Shown here: piece after piece, positions 33,723 to 48,800 of the stretch
Layout of the letters: each line of letters starts with the position of its first letter
Position numbering within the stretch: position 1 is the stretch's first letter
Assembly (NCBI RefSeq): GCF_003369915.1
Contig: NC_046674.1
Coordinates: forward strand, 14,942,001-15,006,000
Direction of reading: 5' to 3'
DNA: 64,000 nt
Source: Drosophila miranda
Lineage: Eukaryota > Arthropoda > Insecta > Diptera > Drosophilidae
Translations under genes and position numbers: made by a program
The notes under the pieces: model-generated
What the model saw: only the letters and a program-made list of their open reading frames with translations
Told to the model about the DNA's origin: nothing
Databases searched by the model: none

Positions 33723-36700
33723 GTTTTTGTTTCGTTTTACCCTTTATGCCGTTTATTCGAGTATATTTTCTAATCTTTTCTCCTATTTCCTCAATAATTC
33801 TTCTTATTAGACGGGTTGGGATGCTTGTGGACTCCGATTGTGGGGGGAACCCACAACTTGGTGTTTTATCAGCCGCATTACTTTAAACTGTTATATACAT
33901 TTTATTTCAATTGACTCTTACATACATATGTGTATGTGCTTTATAGGGCAATCGGTGATGATGCGCTGCAGCCGCAGGAAAATTAAGAGAAATTCGACTT
34001 CTGGAAGCCAAAAGAGTTTTGGCGAAAGGCGTGGAGTGGCCACTCCTCCAATAGGTCTGTACTCCGAGATGTTTTCTATTGAAGATTTATGTCGCGTTGA
34101 GGGACTTGGCTCCTTTCGGCTCATATCCATTGTTGCTACTGCCGCTGCCGCTGCCACTGCCGCCGCTGCTGCCGCTGCCGCTGCTGGTCTCGTTTTCTTT
34201 CGCTGTTGGCTCGCTGCTAAATTAACATGCCTCTGTAAACGGCTGCATCGGTAACATAGCGTGACATCACGTGTTTTTCTATGAGGTGTTTTCTGATCTT
34301 TGCCGAAGCTGCGGCCATCTATGTATGTAACTGTACACCAAGTAAAACAGGACTCATTCTTACATGTTGGATTGCCATGGCTGACAGTAAAATAATGCAA
34401 ATATTGATCGGAAAATCCAGAAATGCTTTTTAGAGCCTATCGGAGGGCTTTTGTGGCCCTGGGAGAGCTGCTCTTAGAATTTTTATCAAAGTGCCAGGCG
34501 TCCCCAGGCAGGGACTGAGGGACGGGCATGAACTAGGAGCAATTGAAACCCCACAAACGATTTGTCCAACCGCCTGGTCCTGGTACTGGCTCTGGTCCTG
34601 GCCCTGGTCCTGGCCCTGGTCCCACCAGCGGTGCCAACAAATTTCCATTTTAAGCAGACACTGGAGAGCGAGCGGAAAAGCGGAAGCGGGAGTGTCCCCA
34701 TTTTTACGCTCGAGAACGATTCGGGTTCATATTTTCCAATTTGTTTAATTGAAACAAGTGGTGGTGGGAGCGGAAGCGGGAGAAGGGCCTTGGGGAAAAC
34801 CACTCAAGAGCATACAAGAAACCGCAGCATCGATTTTCAATACAGAAAATGGTCTTGTGGCCCTCCCCTTCGAGAACCGCACGGCTCCGGTTCGGGGGCC
34901 ATTCATTTCCAGCAACTCAGGGAGGAAGTAACACAAAGAGAACTTTCATGAATTTGTAAACATATTTAGAATCTCAAATGACCAACTTTAACCTTTGATC
35001 GCGGCACACTGAAGGAGGAAATCCCTTCAGAAACCTTCAGAATATCTGGCAATATCTATCGAATCTTGTACCGTACGTAACCCACATATTAAGACGCTGG
35101 CCTGCACGAGACCAGCCCGCCGTATGCAATCTTTCTGGGGAGTGTTTGGGGCTGCATCTGGGGGCCTTATCAACCAGGACTCAGCATCCCCGATGGCACT
35201 CTTTGTCGGCTTGAGACTGGCCATCATCTCTGCCCAAGTCCTGGGTCTCTACGGACGGATTGTTGCCATTTATTTGCACACGAAGATGTAGCCATGGCCA
35301 TCCCGTGGGACTGCTCGTTATTGCTCTTATTAATGCCCCAATGAAAGTGTCTAATAATAGAATATTCTAAGAATAGTTATAAGAACTAAGGAAGTCCTTG
35401 GGAGTTCTCCTTTAGGTGCTCAGGTTTCAAGTGAAAGAGCGTTAATTTATTTTCAAAATATTTTGCCATTAGCCGACTTTTTTTATGCTTCTCAAAGCCA
35501 CACCCAAAGCGGTTACACTTAAAGCAAGCTAGTGATGGAAGGAATCTTCCTATCTAGTGATGCCTGATACTCAAAGAGTATAGGGATATACTTTCGATAG
35601 TCAGACTTGTTCTTTCAGAAGAAGAACCAACGCACAACAGGCCATCGCGTTCTTTCGAAAGAATAAACCTCAGAGAACCAGCCAGGTTTAAGCCCAAATG
35701 AAGCCACGAGGATCTATACAAGCCCACGATGCCGCATGAAAAGTTATACCGCAAGCAAGGATCTTAGCTTATCATCACTCTATCTATCTTTAAGATCTAT
35801 CCTATCCAAGGAGTGACTTAAAGTGACTCTGTTCTTTCCATTGCAGGTGAATCGTCGATTGAGTAATATATTTAATGGCATTCCTTCTTTCTGTACCTGC
35901 GAGTACATATATCAAGTAAATAGGATTATCTAGTGGCTGCCTAGGAGGCTTACCATCCTGCCATTCTGCCATCTGAATTGAGAGAAATGTCCAAAATTCA
36001 AAACACTTTTGATTTCTCAGGTAATGTTAATATAGTTTACGATAATTGAAGCGATGTGGCAATGGTAATGGCTGCTGTCCTGATTACACACAGTCCTGAT
36101 GTGTGTGTGTGTGTGTCTGTGGCAGTCATCGGAAGAGCAGGAAGACACTCCTCGATGTTCAATTCAATACCAATCACACTTGAGGGCCAGGCAGAGAGCA
36201 AAATACATTTCATCCCGGCCTTAGAGCCCATCCCCGTAGGTGTAGGTGGGTTTCTATGGCTTTTCCGTATTTCCATTTGCCCCGGTGCCTGTGCGTAGGG
36301 GGGGGGAGGGTGGAGGGTGGAGGGTGGAGGGATTTAGCGGTTGGGTTCTTTGGGCGCGTGTGTCATTTTTGGCAACTCAACACCAATTGGCATTTCGGTG
36401 CGGCAGTCGGCGTGGAATGGAGTGGAGTGTGGAGTGGAGTGTGTTTGCATAATAAATATGATAACACAGAATATCGATTCGATTTAACCGCAAAAATCTC
36501 CCCCTCGGCTCTGGGGCAGGGATGGGGGCAGGGACAGGGGCAGGGACAGGGTGACACACACAGAAAGCAATAAACGAAAATTTGCAATTTACTTTCGGAT
36601 CCGAGGATTTATGTTTCACCTTCCTGGAGATAATTGTTTTCACTTCCTCTGCCACTCAATGAACTTTTAATGCTGGAATAACAGTTAAATGCGTGTGGCA

Positions 36701-38799
36701 ACGAGTGGTGGCAGGGGCGGGGGCGGTGGCAGGGGCAGCGGCACAAAACGGAAGCAGTGGGAGCAGACAGAGGCTTAGCGAAATGGGTTTATTAAGTGCA
36801 AACACTTTGTACAAATGGCAGGGAGGCATAAATAAATATGTATTTAGGCCGGCCGGGGGGGCGGAACGGATGTGTGGCAGGCAGCCAGCCAGCCAGCCAG
36901 CCAGCCTCCTACTGTGGGGCACGCGCGCTCCCCGACGCAGCATCTGAGGCGAAACTTTTCTTTTAGGAAATCTTTGATGCCCCACACATGAACCTCCCAG
37001 ATCCAGTCAGAAGATAATCCCCAAACAAAACTCAAAAATAATCCAAATATGGAGTAATCTTCTATCGATTGTTTCCTCCGACAACTAATCCCTTTTAAAC
37101 AAATTACAGTTTGGGCAGAACGAATCGGAGGCTGGAGGCAGGAGGCTGGAGGCTGGAGTCAAACAAATGTTGCATGACCTGCTCCGAAATCAAATATAAA
37201 TCAAAGGTTGTTTGTCAGTCCCGGCTCTGAGCAGAGCCTATGGAGTGTCATACATCAAACGTCCATGGGTCCATGAGTCCACGAGTCCACGACTCCATGA
37301 GTCCATGAGGAAACCCATTTGTACGACCCTTGGGTGGGTTATGCTTGATGGACGCTGGCCAGTGGCCCGATTCGTTATTGCCGAAAACTCTGTGGTGTGC
37401 TGTCCATTAAAACCGCACGCATCAATTGTGGGGTGACAGGCATGCCCAGAAGGCATTCCGACTCTAATTTTAATGTCTCTGGCAGATTTCTCCATTCGCC
37501 ATTCTCCATTCCCTTCGAAATCTTTATTCAGTGGAGCAGGGCACTCCATTCGTTGACTGACTCCGTTCACATCGCCATCAAGATCAGGATCATATGATTT
37601 TCAGCTTCAGGGCTTCTTCCTTTCTGGCATCGGGCATGCCAGCTGTTCGACAAGGTTCGCTCTTGAAGGGGCAAAGGAGGAGCCCTACATCCTGGGAATA
37701 TCCAATCAGCACTACAGCTGATCGCCTCTCCTGTTAGTTCGCCGTCTTGGGATCGCCACAAAATCCCTTGGAGCCCGTCTCTTGACCGCCTTAAGGGTAG
37801 CCAGAATTCGGGTTGCCTTTTCCTCCGTTGGACTTAATTTCATTTTCGTATTTCTGTGGCTGGGTATCCAATGATTTGGAAACAATTTATATATTGTGTA
37901 CGACGAGTATATGCGCAAAAGGAGGGGAAGGAGGAGGAGAAGGAGAGGGAGACGGAGACGGAGGGTTGCTGCTGTGCGACAAGGACATTTATTTCTTGCT
38001 GATTTCATTCCCGGTCTCCTGATTCCCGGCCCGGCTCTCAATAAATGCGAAATAAACACTAAATGTGTAGTTGCTCTCCCCATCCGCCCCATCTTTTTTG
38101 CTGATTGAAGCTTTTCCTGTTGGCAACACCTCAGAGAGCCCCCTCCCCCCCACTGCCTGTGACCTTTGTCCTCTGCCCCTGGCGTGTTTGTCCTTTGCGT
38201 TTCCGTTTCTACGCGCTTCCTGCGACCTCCGTCACCAGCACCAGCACCAGCCCCAGCCCCAGCCCCATCTTCCTTCGCCAATCCGCAGTCCCCTTTGCCA
38301 GTCCTTCTATTTCCCCTCCCACTCCATTTATCAGCGCGTGCTTGCGCCGCGTTGTTTCCTTTTGCATTGAATTATTCTTTGCCTTCGCTGCCCCTGCCCC
38401 TGCCCCTGCCCCAGCCCCTGCCCCTCGCCTGGGCCCTATCTCTATTTCTGGCCCTGTTCCTGTTCCGGTTTCTGCTCCCACTCCCACTCCTGCTCCTGCC
38501 TTTGGCTCTGGGGCGAGTGTTAAACATCTGTCAAATGAACGTTCCGGCCAGTCTAACGCGCTCTTCTTCGTTTATTTAGAAGATCCAGAATGTATTTAGA
38601 TATGTAGGAGTATGCCCCAGCACATCCCTCGGCAGAAGAGAACATAATTAAAATCTTTGCCCAACTTTCGCGGAATTCTCATCAAAGTATTAATATTTCT
38701 TCGGCTTTCAGCACCTTCACACAAAAGGCAGGCGGAAGGAAGACTAATAAAGCCACGACTATCAGAAAGTCAAAGAAAAATGAAAATGAAAAAGAAAAC
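33723..38799. other. Intergenic or intronic, no gene seen
   Basis: Holds (GCCGCTG)n near 34137-34190, an AT-rich stretch, a possible DINE-1 5' end near 35568-35597 (GATACTCAAAGAGTATAGGG), GGAGGGT repeats near 36307-36330 and (CAGC)n near 36880-36905. If the exon at 33.7 kb is real, part of this is its intron. Confidence 0.45.
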
Positions 38800-39660
38800 A
38801 GCACTATTCAAATAAAATAATCAGTTTTCATATGCAAAAATAGTGAAATTAAATAGAATTTGCTTTGATTTGTGCACAAATTTATTAGCAAGAATATTTA
38901 GTATTTAATCTAAATATGAAAAACTTTTAAATAAATATTGAATGTATTAATTAATGTAATAATATATTAAATTTTGTGTGAAATATATTTATTCTAACTA
39001 TAAAAATATTTATTTCAAAAAATATGAACATCAAAAAATATATTTAGTTCATGAGAGAGATCTAAATATGGCAAGAAAAGAGTAAAAAAAATGAATAATG
39101 CAAAATAAAATAAAATGAAGAAAAATGATAAAAAAAAAAAAAAAAAATAGAAGCATACTCTAACATACATTTGTAGGACATACATATATTTAATCAAACA
39201 TGAAAATATTAAAATATTTTTTTTAAAAATTAGAAAATAAAAAAATAATATATTTAATTTGTGAGATATATGTATGTATATCTGATCTAAATATGAATAG
39301 AAAAGAGTAAAAAAAATACATAAAATGAAATAGGAAATATATTGAATCAAGTATGAAAATATTTTATTTAAATATTAAAATATTTATTTTAAATACTAAA
39401 ATATTTGTTTCAATTATTAAAAAAAATATATATGTATATGTATTTAACTTATGAGATATATATTTGATCTAAATATTAAAATAAAAGAGTAAGAAAATTA
39501 ATAATGCAAAACAAAAATTAAATTAAATGAAAATTAATAAAAAAAAAATTTAAACATAATATAATATAATACATTTGTAGGAAATATATTTAATTAAAAA
39601 ATGAAAATATTTAATCTAAATATTAAAATATTTATTTTGAATACGTAATGAGCATAGGTA
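38800..39660. repeat. AT-rich degenerate tandem repeat
   Basis: Extremely AT-rich, in sharp contrast to its GC-rich surroundings. Three diverged copies of a roughly 200-bp unit occur at about 39039-39235, 39239-39418 and 39419-39640, sharing TATTTAxTTxxTGAGAxATAT, TGATCTAAATAT, AAAAGAGTAA and TTTGTAGGA themes. No protein is encoded. Confidence 0.7.
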
Positions 39661-41690
39661 TTTAAAGCAAATATTTCTATGAATTAAAAATTTCCACTCT
39701 CGGTGCAAGTCTATGGGTTACACATTTTAAGATCTTAGTGAAAATATGAATAATTCAGAGCCTATTTCTTTGGATTTACAGGATTTACTGTCCAAGTTCA
39801 TGTAAAATGGGACTCTGAATGGGGGATAAGACTTTAACAAGCGCTTTCTTGCCAGAGAATTGGGGCAAACAAAAAAAAACTCTTTATATTATTTGGGGAT
39901 TTTTCCTTTGATTTCTGCAATCCAAGAATATCTGTTCTGTATATAAATTATTATGGCAATACGGTTTCAATTTCCCTTTTGTGTGTGTGTGTGTGGGTGT
40001 GTGTGGGGGGGCCGCAGGCGTCGGGGGTCGCGCGCTGGATCTTCTCTTCAATGGAGAAGGTCAACGAACAGCTCCCCTCGAGGGGTGTGAGGGGTGTGGG
40101 GGGTATAATCGAGCCGAGCTCAGCAGAAAGCGGAAAACGAATTCCTTTCTCCAATGTGTGGGGGGAGGGGGGTGGGTGACTGGGTTGCCAGGAGCTGCCA
40201 GCGAGTGCCAGTACGTACAACGGGAGTTAACTTCCATTCGCAGTGAGAGCGAGTCAATCTACGGCAATTCGCTCAAAATCAAATTTATTTGCCAACCGCA
40301 CAGAAATTATGAGGCGTAGAGGGAGGCGGAGGCGGAGAAGGCGACGGAGATGGAGGATGGAGGATGGATGGATGGATGGATGGATGGAAACACATGTGCG
40401 TTTTATTGCACTCGATGATGCCGGGGGAACGATGTATGCGTTCCAATTGCGAAGGTCCTGGAAAGCAGCACGCCCCAGCCCCACACATATCCTCTATAAC
40501 TATTAAGGTTGTCAACGCCCCCGCCCCCCGGTTCGCAGCACCCAGGGGGTGGCTTGGCTTCGGCCAGACAATGGCCTGGGCGCTGTGTCAGTTTGGCGCT
40601 GCCTTTTGTACGTTCGAGTATTTTTATTCATTCTATTCCCTGGCTTTCTTTTTTTTTATTTTATTTATTTATTTCGCTCGCCCCGCTGTGACCCCGCGTC
40701 CTGCTCCGTTCTGGCCCGTTCTGCTCCGTTCTGCTCCGTTCCCCCCCTATTCGTTCGCTCGCATTTGAACAAAAATAAGATTTTTATTTTATGCTCACAG
40801 TATGTTGTAAATCTTGTCGCTGCTGCCTGTCGCTGCCGCTGCCGCTGCTCCTGATGATGAAACGAAACGAAATTAAGAAATTTTTTATTTTCTCTTCGCA
40901 ATTTCTGTAATGAAAGAAATGCCAGCCCGGGATGAGGGCGGGCAGGGACCACCCTGGTCCTTTGGCATGTCAGTCAGCCAGTCAGTCAGGCAGTCCCGTC
41001 TCTAGGCAAACGAAATGCCTTCCTGCCCGGCCTGGCATTCATTATGGAATCATTTGATATTTATTATTTCGTTTATGTGGTTCCCATTTGAGATATTGCC
41101 TTCATTTGCTCCGTTGTTAGGGCCGACTGGAATCGTCTGTGGGACCCCCCGAGAGAGCACTTTTCATGGGATGGCGAATTCCAACATTACTTTCCGATAT
41201 GGCTTTCACTCTCGCCCCGAAGTAGTGCTGTTCTTCGAAACCTTCGAGCCGGAACAGGCTTCAAGCCCGCCCCAAGAAGGCGGCAACTAATTGGTAGAAA
41301 GCTAGTAAGCCCTGTCTGTGACATTTGCCACATCCATCGGATCGGTCCGCCGTCCCAGGGGAGTTCTCATCATTGCCTTTGTCCATGTCAATCCTTTCTC
41401 CGACTGTCCCAGTCGCAGTCCCAGTCCCTCTGCTCAACCCTTGCCTCATCCATTAACCCACATTCAAAGACCCTGCGCTACGTCTATCTCTGGATCAGTC
41501 TAAATGTTTTTGTGTAAACACGAGGAGCAGCCCCTGCCCCGGTTCCCGTCCTGGGGAGGACACAGTGCTTGGTAATTGTGTGCGCCTTTGTTGCCGTTGC
41601 AGCTTTTGCACTTTACTTCCTTCCTGGCGCTTTGTTTTTCGCACAGTGAGCAGAATAAATGCACAGCCCTGCCACTGCCACCGCCAGTGC

Positions 41691-41723
<33 letters not shown>

Positions 41724-42620
41724 CGCCGCACAGGGCCGACAGGGTCGAATGGCCCCCGCTTGGTCCGTTCGTCCGTTGGCCCGTTGGTCCGTTGGCCCGT
41801 TGGTCGGTTCATCGTCGGGTGTTTGAATGGCGGACAGCTTCAGCTTGCTACTTGTCCGGGCTTTGCTTTGCTTGCTTTCCGTTTCCCTGGCATTCGTTCC
41901 CTTTGTTGCTGACTGCCTCATACAATGACTTAAGCTGAAATGTCAATTGGATGTGCATGGCACGACCACGACCACGAGACCGAGGAGCCAGGAGCGGGTA
42001 GCCAGGAGCGGGGAGCCAGGAGCCAGGAGCCAGGAGCCAGAGCCAGAGAGCCGTAGGAGGAGTCGGAGTCGGAGTCGGAGCCAAAGCCAAAGCCAGAACT
42101 CAGGCAAACCCCAGAAATGAAAATGATGAAAATACACCCCCGGGGTAAATGACAAACGTAACGCAGGAGGCGAACGGACCAGAACCCGGACCCGGACCCG
42201 GACCCGGACCCGAACCCGGACCCGGACCTGTTCTGGGGCCTGGGGGCCAAGAGGGGGCCACACTGAAAAAGTGCTTATGACAGCAGCCTGTCCCAGAGAA
42301 GAGAAAATCCTTTCTGGAGCTAATAGAATTCAAACGCACGGAGGCTTTGAATGGGTTCGTTTTCGAAGGACGACGCATTGCCGCCAAGCCCTGGTCCTGG
42401 CCATTTGCTTTGACGGGGATGGGGATAGGGATAGGGATAGGGATGGGGTAAGAGGAGAAAAGTGAAAGTACGTGACATTACAGGGCATTGCAATTGTGTG
42501 TGTTTGTTTGTGTGTGTGTGTGGGATCTGCGAGGGTTTCTTCATAATTGCATCGCTCTTCTCTTTGTTATCCCAAAATCGTCACTACAAAAGCCCCTTCT
42601 CAGAAAATAATGATACCATA
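39661..42620. other. Intergenic with simple repeats
   Basis: No gene. Repeats include (GT)n near 39979-40004, (GGAT)n near 40362-40387, (CCGCCT)n near 41690-41730, (ACCCGG)n near 42185-42230 and GGGATA near 42417-42446. Confidence 0.5.
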
Positions 42621-42627
42621 TAATTTG

Positions 42628-42872
42628 TATATCCGGTACTCAAAGAGGTACCTCCACACGGAGGCGATTCTGAGCCTCAAAGCAGATATATTCCTGATCT
42701 GCATCAATAGCCGATCGGCTCTGTATTAAAGCCAGAAGGAACAAATGAAATGGCAGTGGCTTATTACCCCTCTCTCTCTCACACACACTCTTCCTCGTGC
42801 AGTGTGCGTGTTCGGAAGGTCGGAGGAGAGCGAGTATCAGTGTAGAGCTGCGGCCTTGCTTATTGAAGATTT
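42628..42872 (+). mobile_element. DINE-1-like fragment, internally deleted
   Basis: Starts ATATCCGGTACTCAAAGAGG, continues with ATTCCTGATCTGCATCAATA and AGCCGATCGGC, then jumps to the 3' portion (CTCTCTCTCTCAC, GAGCGAGTATCAG) and ends GTAGAGCTGCGG, matching the end of the full element at 17960-17970. The module region is lost. Confidence 0.6.
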
Positions 42873-45800
42873 CCATTAAGTCCAAACTGTAAGAAGATCA
42901 AGCCTCATTGCAACTACTGGAGCAGCCCTCTTTCGGTACTTTTCGCCCCTTAGCAGCCATGTCACACCGGACCCTGGACTGGTCCTGTGCGGCGGAGTGG
43001 ACCCGCCCCGTACATAGTTTGTTTCATAAGTTTCGCAAAAACCATTAACGACGCTCCATGGCACTCCACTCCACTCCACTCCACTCTCCTCCCCAAGGCT
43101 CTCCTTCTTTCGATACAGCTTCTTCGCCTAAATTGAAAAGAAAAAAGTGAAAAGCTGAAAACTTTTAAAAGTTTGAATCCATCCCCCCATCCACCATCCA
43201 CCATCCTCTTTCCCGTGCCCATCCGTTCGATGGAAAGTTGGATGTACCTTAAGGGCGGCTATGGCGGTGCTCATTTGGTCAACAACAGCACGGGCCGGGC
43301 TTTCAGGCTCGGGCTGCCTGTCCACTCCGTTTCTAGACGTGACACCGGCAAGAAAATGGCAAGAATAAAAAGCGGAATTCGCTTTTCTCATCGCTGTGCT
43401 GCTCTCGGGCATTCTTGTGCCGTGCCCCAGCTAATGGCTGTGTAAATGACAAAGTGAATTTCCATCGGTGGCCGGCCGAGTATTCCGTAAGCCTACGGCG
43501 GGGGTCAGGGGTCCCTAATAGCATTAAAAGGCAACTAATGCCACATAAAATTCCCATTTTCCATTTCCCAAAAACTTCAAACTTCTGACTTTCGTGCATA
43601 TTTTCGTAACTTTTTCGTATAATTTATATCGTGCTGAAATGCTGGTCCATTTTCCATTTTCCATTTTCATCTCACTTCGATCCGGCGGCTCAATCACTTT
43701 TCCGAGATTTAAAAGCCCTATCTGTCCGCCCTTTTGTGAACCCATTATGTAACTCGTTGAAGTCCAGGGATACAAGAGCTTTAGAGTAGATTTAAGGAAG
43801 GAAATTGCCAACTTTTTCATACAAAGAACTTCACAATAGGCTTAAAAAACGATTCATATTTGCATTCTTTCGAATGTTCAAGGAAAGTCGGTGAAAATAC
43901 AAGATGATTCCTTATGGAACAGCATTCCTGTTAAGCAGCAGAGTACAGACCTGAAGACCTTCCAATTGCATTTCATTAACTGACTTTCCACTCGACTGTC
44001 ATTTGATTTTCTTGTTGGTGGAGGGAAATTCTATGATTGTGATCCGTAATTTTGAAGGCAATGGCTTATGGGAACCCGCCAGAATGGTAGCCCCCATCAC
44101 ATCAGATGTTGTGGGGCTTGGACAGTGGCTTGTTTCATGTTTCTGGTTTCTTCATTATTCAGGTAAACAGCTCCATTAAAGGGGCGTCTTTGGCCAGGCC
44201 CCAGCCTTGTCATTAGCTTCTCGCCTGCAAGTGCATATCGATTCTCTGCTGAGGCTGAAGTTGGGTGCACTTGCAAGCCTGGAGAGATCGATATATGAAT
44301 AAATCAAGGCCCGGTTTTATTTATATTTATTGAATTAATGAATACCCACCATACAGTATCCTTGTTTCCATCGAATCAGCAGAGAAATACCGTCTAGCCC
44401 ATGAGGGTAATAGCAAGTAAGTCCTACGCCCCCTCGCCGAGTAGTTCGTGGTACCCAAAAATATTTAAATACATTTGTAATTCAAAGAGCGCGCAATAAA
44501 TTTCGACACCCCGCAAAACACACACCCACACACACCCACACACACACCAAAAGAATCTCCAGGATCCCAGCAGTATAAATAGGTTGTGGTATGGTCTGGA
44601 AGGGCGGAGACTGGGATTGGGGACTGGGGACTGGGGACTGGGGCCGCTGGCTGATGTGTGCTTGTCGTCGGCTTGAAGCAAAGTACTTGAAGAATTACAC
44701 ACAATGCATGCATTATTCATGCTTACTTCAGAATTTGCGTTACAAAGTAAAAAAAAAAAAGAAGAAAAAAGTGCTGTGAGGACACTTGTGCCTGCCGCCT
44801 GCCATGTCCTCGAAGTAGCGAAAGGAGCCGAAACACGAAAAAGGAAGTGTGAATGAGAGCGAGAATGCCTGGGCTAAGGAGCTCTTGTCGCGCCAAGAGG
44901 AAAAGTGCAAGAATTCGACGGTAAACGCTGATAGATTAGAGCTGCCGGTCGTCGGGGTCACCACCACACCACACACCCCTATCCAGCCATCCGCAGTGTT
45001 TCTTGGGCTTTGGCCTGGGCTTGAGTTCGGGTTCGGGGTTTGCAAATTACGTCAGCTTTTCGCGGTGCCACCGGGGGACAAATGTACATAATCATGTCAA
45101 ATGTCAGCCATACCGAAACGAAATGAGTAACGAGCGCGCCAACTGGCAGCCAGCACCGGCCCGGACCCGGACCCGGGCCCCAGTGGGCTCCAGAAATGCC
45201 AGGCACTTTGATTGCCCCCAGCTACAGCCGTTGCCCCCAAATTGATGGGCCACCATCAACCATTGGCAATGGCACATCTTATTCCCGGCCTGCGCCAGCG
45301 AATACGTACTACATCCCAATCCAATTGTCGTGCAACAAGACAAGACAGGACACTTACACTTACACTTACACAGGATAGGCTGGTCCTGTGCCACTGCCAG
45401 TGACTGTGACACTGCCGAGGCCTAATTTCAATTCCCATCGATATATTTATCGAATCCTGAGACGAGTGCTCTTGCAGCTCGCGACCATTGGGCACTTCGA
45501 AGTCTTTAAAATTGCATTCCCAGAGAATAAGCCTTGAGAATCGAATGTTAGGGCTTGGCTATATTTCCCACGAATTCAATATATGTATTAGTTATAATAT
45601 AAAGGCATGTGTTTCATTTTTCGCTGAGTGTAGATTCTATACGTTTTCCCAGACTTGTGGGTGCGGATCTATACATCTATTAGATGTTAATTCAAAAAGA
45701 TAGTAGAACAAAGATATGGTATATCGACTTTCAGAGGTCCGTCAGTTGGTATCTATATTTCTACAGCAGAGACATCACTCGTTATGGGTGTATTATATTT

Positions 45801-48800
45801 CGGTTTAAAACGAGAAACTTTCGAGCAGCGCCTTTTCGGTTTAAAATAAAAAGACATTTTCCTCAACCTGATGCCTCTGAGATGCCTGATGCCCGACTCC
45901 CAACTAGGCTGTCAAAAAATAAGTATTCCCCGGGGGATAGCCGATGGAAGAAGCCAAACCAAATTGAGCCGAATTGCTGGCTAGGAGGAAGAAGGAAGGA
46001 GTCTTATCAAGCCGCACACGCGCCCATCTTCGACAGCACACACCGCCCACCCCGCCCCGATGATGGTGCAGGAAAGGAAACAGAGACCTACTACATCATA
46101 AACTAGAATCATGTTGTGGCTGGTGTTGGGGGGTGGAGCGGAGTGGAGTGGAGTGGCAGAAGGAGGCTGGTGCGGATGGTTGGGTTTTGGAAATTATGTT
46201 GATAACCTCGCATGATCCTGACATTAGAGCCGCTTGCTTGCTTGCTTCCTCGGTAGGGATGCCATGGGATGCTTGGTCTTGGGCTGAGATGGGGCCGGGT
46301 CCGGGGCCGGGGCCGGGGATGGGATGGGGACCGATTGCGAATTGCGAATGCGGATGGAAATGTGCACGTACTGGCTTAAGTATATTTAAGCATATGGAGA
46401 GAATCAAGTGAAAATCAATAAAACCCAAACACGTCTACACAAATCACATGAAAATCGATGTTCATGGCAGTTGGCTCCTTGCTTAGAAGGCGAGAACCAG
46501 CTTGAAAGGAGACCATTGCGACTACAAGATATCTAATAGTGTTCGATGGTAAGCTTTCATCAATGTAGGCCTGTTCTGACTTCAGAAATGATCCGAAAGT
46601 GATGATCGATGCGGGAACCAACCCCTGATATATACTCCATTGTGTACGCCATTATAATAATGATTTATAATTATATTAACAGTGGCGATAATGAGGCATA
46701 CTGACTCGAATGTGGCACTCTCGCTCGCACTCTGTAAGAATAAAAGGGTATCAGAACCGGCTCTCTCCACTGCCTTTCGCTCCGCTCCGCTCCACTCAGA
46801 TGTATCGAAGAACTTAAAGGATTGTTGCCAATGTAGCTGTAGCTGTTGCTGTTGCTATTTTATTGGAAAAACGTGCTGCGCATTAAAAGAGGCAAGGCAC
46901 AGCCACACTGGTTGTCCTCCGCTCCTGCTCCGGCAGCCGCTGCCGCTGCCGCAAAGGCGTCCTAAGTGGTCCATTCGCCGGTGGATACGGGTATAGGCAT
47001 TCCTTCGAATCCTCTTTGGAAGCGCCCTGGATCCGGGGGAAGCTTGTGTGTAGTTTCATCGGCTCTCGCCATAGCCATCCCCATCGCCATCGCCATCTCC
47101 ATCCAGGTAGTAGCTGGCCCGAGACCCTGCCTAGAATTTTGATTTTGGCAAAGAAAGGATTGCCAGCCTAAGTGCCTGGCCGGGGCTTTGGTTAGGGCTT
47201 TTAGCGGAACCCGGCCCCCACCCCCACCCCCACCACACTCCCGCACATTGAATCCCGTTCGGCACTCCCGAAGTGCATTTGTGTGTCTAGCAGACCCGGT
47301 AAATGTGCAGACGTGTTGCCCATTCCCCATTGCCACGTGTCCAGAGAGAGCCATCGTGGAGGTGAGTGGAACCACCAGATGACACGGGCAAATGGATTTG
47401 CCATATCAAATCCGTGGCTCTTACTGTTTTATTTATTCACTAGTAACCAGAATGATTCCAATGCAAAATCCACGCACTCTATCGATATATTGTATGGTCG
47501 GTAGTGACTGAAAGCCCTAGCCAGAAGACATCTTTCCTCGACCCTAGATTCGAATCATAGAATATATTGTAAAGTAGAGTTTCGCGTGTGCTGCTCCAAT
47601 ATACAGGAAATCGAGGACTGGGACACCAGTGCTACCGGAAATAGGGAATACGAGGTGCCTGGAAATATGTAACGGCCCACTTGGATGGATCACGTTCAAA
47701 TGGCCTCCTGACTGGATGCTTGTTATATATCATCCTGAGAAGATAATCGATTCGGTGCTAGAGAATAATGTTGAATGTTGAATGCTTACGGGAATATCTT
47801 TAACATATTCGTTGGACCACACTGTCACCAGTGCCTCTTCGCCCCGCCGGGGGAACACTTTGAATTTTGTACTATTTTGCAATCCTCTTTCCTATTTTTT
47901 GAGGTGCGCGTTTTCTTGAAAGTTAAATTATACCCGGGCTCCTTGTCCGGTCTTTGCCTGTACGGGACCGAGTTCCCAGTAAGTTGTTCCCGCCCCGACA
48001 TCTCATTTGACAGGATCCGGCCCAGCGGGACGTATTTAGGTTAGACTTGAATGAAGGCTAGAGGAATATAAATCATGCATTTGATTAATTGTACGCCACT
48101 GACTTTTATCCTGTTCGACAACGACCCCGCTGCAGCGACCCCCAGCTACCCCCCAGCACACACGCACACACACACAAAAAACTAAACTAAGATGATGGAA
48201 AACTGGCCTTTAAAAGTTTTGGCATCGGTGTCCGCAACCCCCTGCTGGGGCCCCCAACCCTCGTCGTATGGCAATTGTGTTGTGTAAACATTTTTTCAGC
48301 ATTAACTGACATGTGTAAGTCCCCCCGCATCACTGGCGGTCGACAAGAGCAGAAGAAACCAAACAGGAACTTTACAAAAAACGTCTTCAAGTGGCGACTA
48401 TGGGATACCCCTTGGTCGGGCTGGAAGTCCATTCGGTTTTCGTATTCTAGCGGCACCCAGTATAGCCCCATGTACCGGACGACTACCACGTATAAGCCCC
48501 CCAAAAGCAACAACGTGACAACAAGGAAATACGGAGAGAAAGCTTCTGTCGGAGGGGCTGATGCTGATGCTGATGCTGATCCACTGCAACAGCGCCAGAG
48601 CCAGAACCAGAGCCAGAGCGCCCACTGCCACACACAACGAACCAGTGACAAATAGCAAAAGCTGGACAAAGGGGAGGAGTGGCGATGGGTGGCGATGGGT
48701 GGAGTGGTCTGGTGGCGGGGAGGCGGACGGGCCGGACTGTCCAACGCCAGCGGCGCCATTTTTTATTTCTATTAAGATGAATTGTTAAAACAGTGACAGG

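Noticed and set aside
35568..35610. Possible DINE-1 5' terminus
   Set aside because: Only about 30 bp resemble the element; too short to call.
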